Shown here one piece after another: positions 6,156 to 7,508 of a stretch of DNA of 7,508 nucleotides (position 1 is its first letter; each line of letters begins with the position of its first letter). The notes beneath the pieces were generated by a model. The model searched no databases and had not been told where the DNA came from. It saw only the letters and a program-made list of their open reading frames with translations. Where the stretch lies: NCBI GenBank assembly GCA_011065225.1, contig JAAKFC010000075.1, positions 1 through 7,508 of the forward strand. The letters are read 5' to 3'. The translations under genes were made by a program, and so were the position numbers. This DNA comes from Chlamydiota bacterium. Lineage in GTDB: Bacteria; Chlamydiota; Chlamydiia; Chlamydiales; Rhabdochlamydiaceae.

Positions 6156-6338
6156 ATGAAACAGTATTTTGGATGGATGTTTGCATTAATCGCATCTTTG
6201 ACAATGGTTTCAGCTTATGCTGATGAAGTAGATGAAGTGGCAACTGCGGAAGAAGTAGCAGAAGTAGATGATAGTGCTACTGAAGAGCCAATTGCTGTAA
6301 TCATTGATGATGATGCAGATATTGAACTCGACGATTAA
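6156..6338 (+). CDS. Small secreted, highly acidic protein of unknown function
   Basis: A 60-residue product. Residues 1-22 form a textbook Sec signal peptide: K2, a hydrophobic core (WMFALIASLTMV) and an AYA cleavage motif before D23. The predicted mature part is only 38 residues, of which 18 are Asp or Glu and none are basic. It ends in acidic clusters (IIDDDADIELDD) and has no cysteine. An 11-bp direct repeat (GAAGTAGATGA at 6225-6235 and 6261-6271) keeps frame 36 nt apart and gives EVDE/EVDD, so the acidic tail may have grown by internal duplication. It has its own perfect promoter, a strong ribosome site and a candidate terminator, so it is probably an abundant monocistronic product. A periplasmic metal- or cation-binding peptide is conceivable but not shown. 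I recognise no family. Confidence 0.82.
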   Translation: MKQYFGWMFALIASLTMVSAYADEVDEVATAEEVAEVDDSATEEPIAVIIDDDADIELDD

Positions 6339-6343
6339 GAAGA

Positions 6344-7273
6344 TTAAGCGTTTCTAAGGCCCTGCAATAGCAGGGCTTTGATCTTTTCTGGCTCGCATGC
6401 AAAAAACGCATCTTTGTATATTTTTTTGCGAGTTTCAGACAATTCTTTCTGTGTATTGTCTACTGCTTTCTGAAAAGGCTCTCCACACTTCTGCAATCTT
6501 CCTCCGCTTTTAAGAAAAAACATCGGTCGATCATAGGTCAAAAAATCATAGCCAATCGAAGAAAAATCTCCTAAATAGATATCGGTTTTATCAAGTAGAG
6601 GATAGACCGGAGGAAAATCGAGGATAAACTGCGCCTGATCTTCATACATCCCAATGATGCGATGGAAAGCAGCAGGATCATTTTCTTCTAAGAGAGGGTG
6701 CAGTTTTATGAGCAAATTGTGCGAATTGCTGAGAGTGGAAATGATTTTCCCTGTGCTTTCAAAAAAAGAAGTCGTCGTTGCATTTGTCTCCCATGTCGGA
6801 GCATAGAGGACGGTCTTTTTCTCACTGCGGAAAAAATCTTGAGCAAAGTCATCAAAATGGGCCTTATGCTTTTTGTAAAACCAGTAGCGGATATTCCCAA
6901 TGGGAATCCCCTCTTTCCCATATGTCAGATCAATATCTTGAGAGACCGGGCGATTGAGCAAGGCTTCTTTATCGGAGTTTCCGTGTGGGCTGAAAATAAA
7001 TCGAATCTTCTTACCATAGAGCATCTCAATGAGAGGGATTAACTCCATGGCCCAAAACTTCCCACAAGTAAGGATTGCATCGAAGTGATTGGCGATATAT
7101 TCGAGAGTCAAATCTTCTAAAGGAATATATTGCAAATCGACCATAGGATAAAATTTTTCTCCCAAAGCCCGATGACATTCATCTGTGACAATTAAAGGGA
7201 TCTCTAATAGGAAACAAAGGGGAGCGAGATGATCTAAATGAGTAAAAGGTCCTGTGCTGATTGCCACAAACAT
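6344..7273 (-). CDS. TagB/TagF-like CDP-glycerol glycerophosphotransferase family protein
   Basis: A 309-residue GT-B-like protein. The C-terminal half carries the glycerophosphotransferase-type motifs: FSPHGNSDK (94-102), VLYAPTWE (155-162), LLIKLHPLLE (187-196) and DIYLGDFSSIGYDFLTYDRPMFFL (231-254), corresponding to the HG, YAPTW, HP and D-SS--D-- blocks of TagB/TagF. The N-terminal half is the less conserved Rossmann-like domain (AILTCGKFWAMELIPLIE). There is no signal peptide or clear membrane span, so it probably acts on the cytoplasmic membrane face. Family members transfer glycerol phosphate from CDP-glycerol or act as related polysaccharide transferases; the acceptor here is unknown. 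AAGGAG at 7293-7288 is 14 nt from the ATG, longer than usual, and no better in-frame start is visible. It is convergent with the acidic-protein gene, with 5 nt between the stops. Confidence 0.8.
   Translation of the reverse strand: MFVAISTGPFTHLDHLAPLCFLLEIPLIVTDECHRALGEKFYPMVDLQYIPLEDLTLEYIANHFDAILTCGKFWAMELIPLIEMLYGKKIRFIFSPHGNSDKEALLNRPVSQDIDLTYGKEGIPIGNIRYWFYKKHKAHFDDFAQDFFRSEKKTVLYAPTWETNATTTSFFESTGKIISTLSNSHNLLIKLHPLLEENDPAAFHRIIGMYEDQAQFILDFPPVYPLLDKTDIYLGDFSSIGYDFLTYDRPMFFLKSGGRLQKCGEPFQKAVDNTQKELSETRKKIYKDAFFACEPEKIKALLLQGLRNA
6356..6389 (+). terminator. Candidate intrinsic terminator after the acidic-protein gene
   Basis: The stem AAGGCCCTGC (6356-6365) pairs with GCAGGGCTTT (6370-6379, one G-U) around an AATA loop and is followed by the T-rich GATCTTTTCT. 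It lies 17 nt after the TAA of the small gene. It also lies inside the coding end of the opposing gene, where the stem encodes the ALLLQGL residues. On the minus strand no T-run follows, so it reads as a plus-strand terminator. Confidence 0.65.
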
Positions 7274-7289
7274 TGCAGTGCAGTATACT
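7261..7289 (+). promoter_or_regulatory. Probable promoter of the right-edge gene
   Basis: TTGCCA (7261-7266, 5/6 to consensus) and TATACT (7284-7289, 5/6) are separated by 17 nt. The -35 lies inside the first codons of the divergent transferase gene. Transcription would be predicted to start at about 7296-7297, that is, at the ATG of the downstream gene. Confidence 0.55.
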
Positions 7290-7296
7290 CCTTCCC

Positions 7297-7508
7297 ATGA
7301 ATTATTCCCTAATCGATCACAATCGCGGTTATCAGATCACCAGCAAAGATGCTTTGTTTTCAATGCTGACGGCCTTTTCTGGGGCCCCATATGCTGTGCG
7401 TCACCATCAACTCGCAAAAATGGAAAATGCCCCTCGGTGGGGACATCGTTTGATCTGTTTAGCTGAATTTGTTCCCATTCTAGGATTGCTCGTTGCCCTC
7501 GTCGAAAG
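7297..7508 (+). CDS. Hypothetical membrane-associated protein, N-terminal part (3' truncated)
   Basis: This frame is open from ATG 7297 to the window edge (70 full codons), with an in-frame stop at 7258-7260 upstream. The product begins MNYSLIDHNRGYQITSKDA. A mixed region with SGAPYAVRHHQLAKME follows, then RWGHRLICLAEFVPILGLLVALVE, whose last part is a likely membrane helix. It resembles the layout of lineage-restricted chlamydial proteins with a hydrophobic patch after a polar N-terminus, but I cannot name a family. No Shine-Dalgarno precedes the ATG (the upstream bases are pyrimidine-rich). A good promoter places the transcript start at or next to the ATG, so leaderless expression is possible. 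TTG at 7273 is a possible but unsupported alternative start. Confidence 0.6.
   Translation, partial: MNYSLIDHNRGYQITSKDALFSMLTAFSGAPYAVRHHQLAKMENAPRWGHRLICLAEFVPILGLLVALVE

Noticed and set aside
7254..7466. 70-codon plus-strand ORF at the right edge
   Set aside because: It starts inside the transferase coding sequence and overlaps, in another frame, the better ORF that begins at ATG 7297 and stays open.

Overview
The window looks like chromosome from an obligate intracellular, chlamydia-related bacterium (Parachlamydiales-like). This rests on gene content and moderate-GC coding style: a chlamydial-type aromatic/aspartate aminotransferase directly overlapping a divergent mreC, an Fe-S DinG helicase, and small lineage-specific secreted or membrane proteins. 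From memory, Chlamydia has an aminotransferase (CT637) next to an uncharacterised MreC-like gene (CT638), which would match this pair. The assignment is an inference and could not be checked by search.

Layout. 1-690 (+) is the 3' end of an unrecognised membrane protein. 702-868 is a 167-bp imperfect palindrome with 19-bp ends. It is followed at 880-920 by a perfect 16-bp hairpin that contains the ribosome binding site and start codon of dinG (892-2943, +). A tRNA-Ala(GGC) gene lies on the minus strand at 2934-3006, and its 3' end overlaps the last codons of dinG. A likely operon follows: uridine kinase with an N-terminal signal peptide (3100-3816), class-I aminotransferase (3842-5011) and mreC (5008-6063, ATGA overlap). 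A perfect-consensus sigma-70 promoter (6060-6088) starts inside the mreC stop codon and drives a 60-residue secreted, extremely acidic protein (6156-6338). Its candidate terminator (6356-6389) lies inside the 3' end of a convergent gene for a TagB/TagF-like glycerophosphotransferase (6344-7273, -). A divergent membrane-protein gene begins at 7297 and runs off the right edge. Its best promoter would start transcription at the ATG, giving a leaderless mRNA.

How the parts may fit. MreC is the cell-shape/peptidoglycan scaffold that works with MreB. The aminotransferase supplies aspartate/aromatic amino acids. The uridine kinase is a pyrimidine-salvage enzyme whose leader suggests export, which is odd for an ATP-dependent enzyme and is the most unusual protein-level observation. 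The two inverted repeats before dinG are the most unusual DNA-level structure. I see no phage, IS transposase, CRISPR array or toxin-antitoxin genes.
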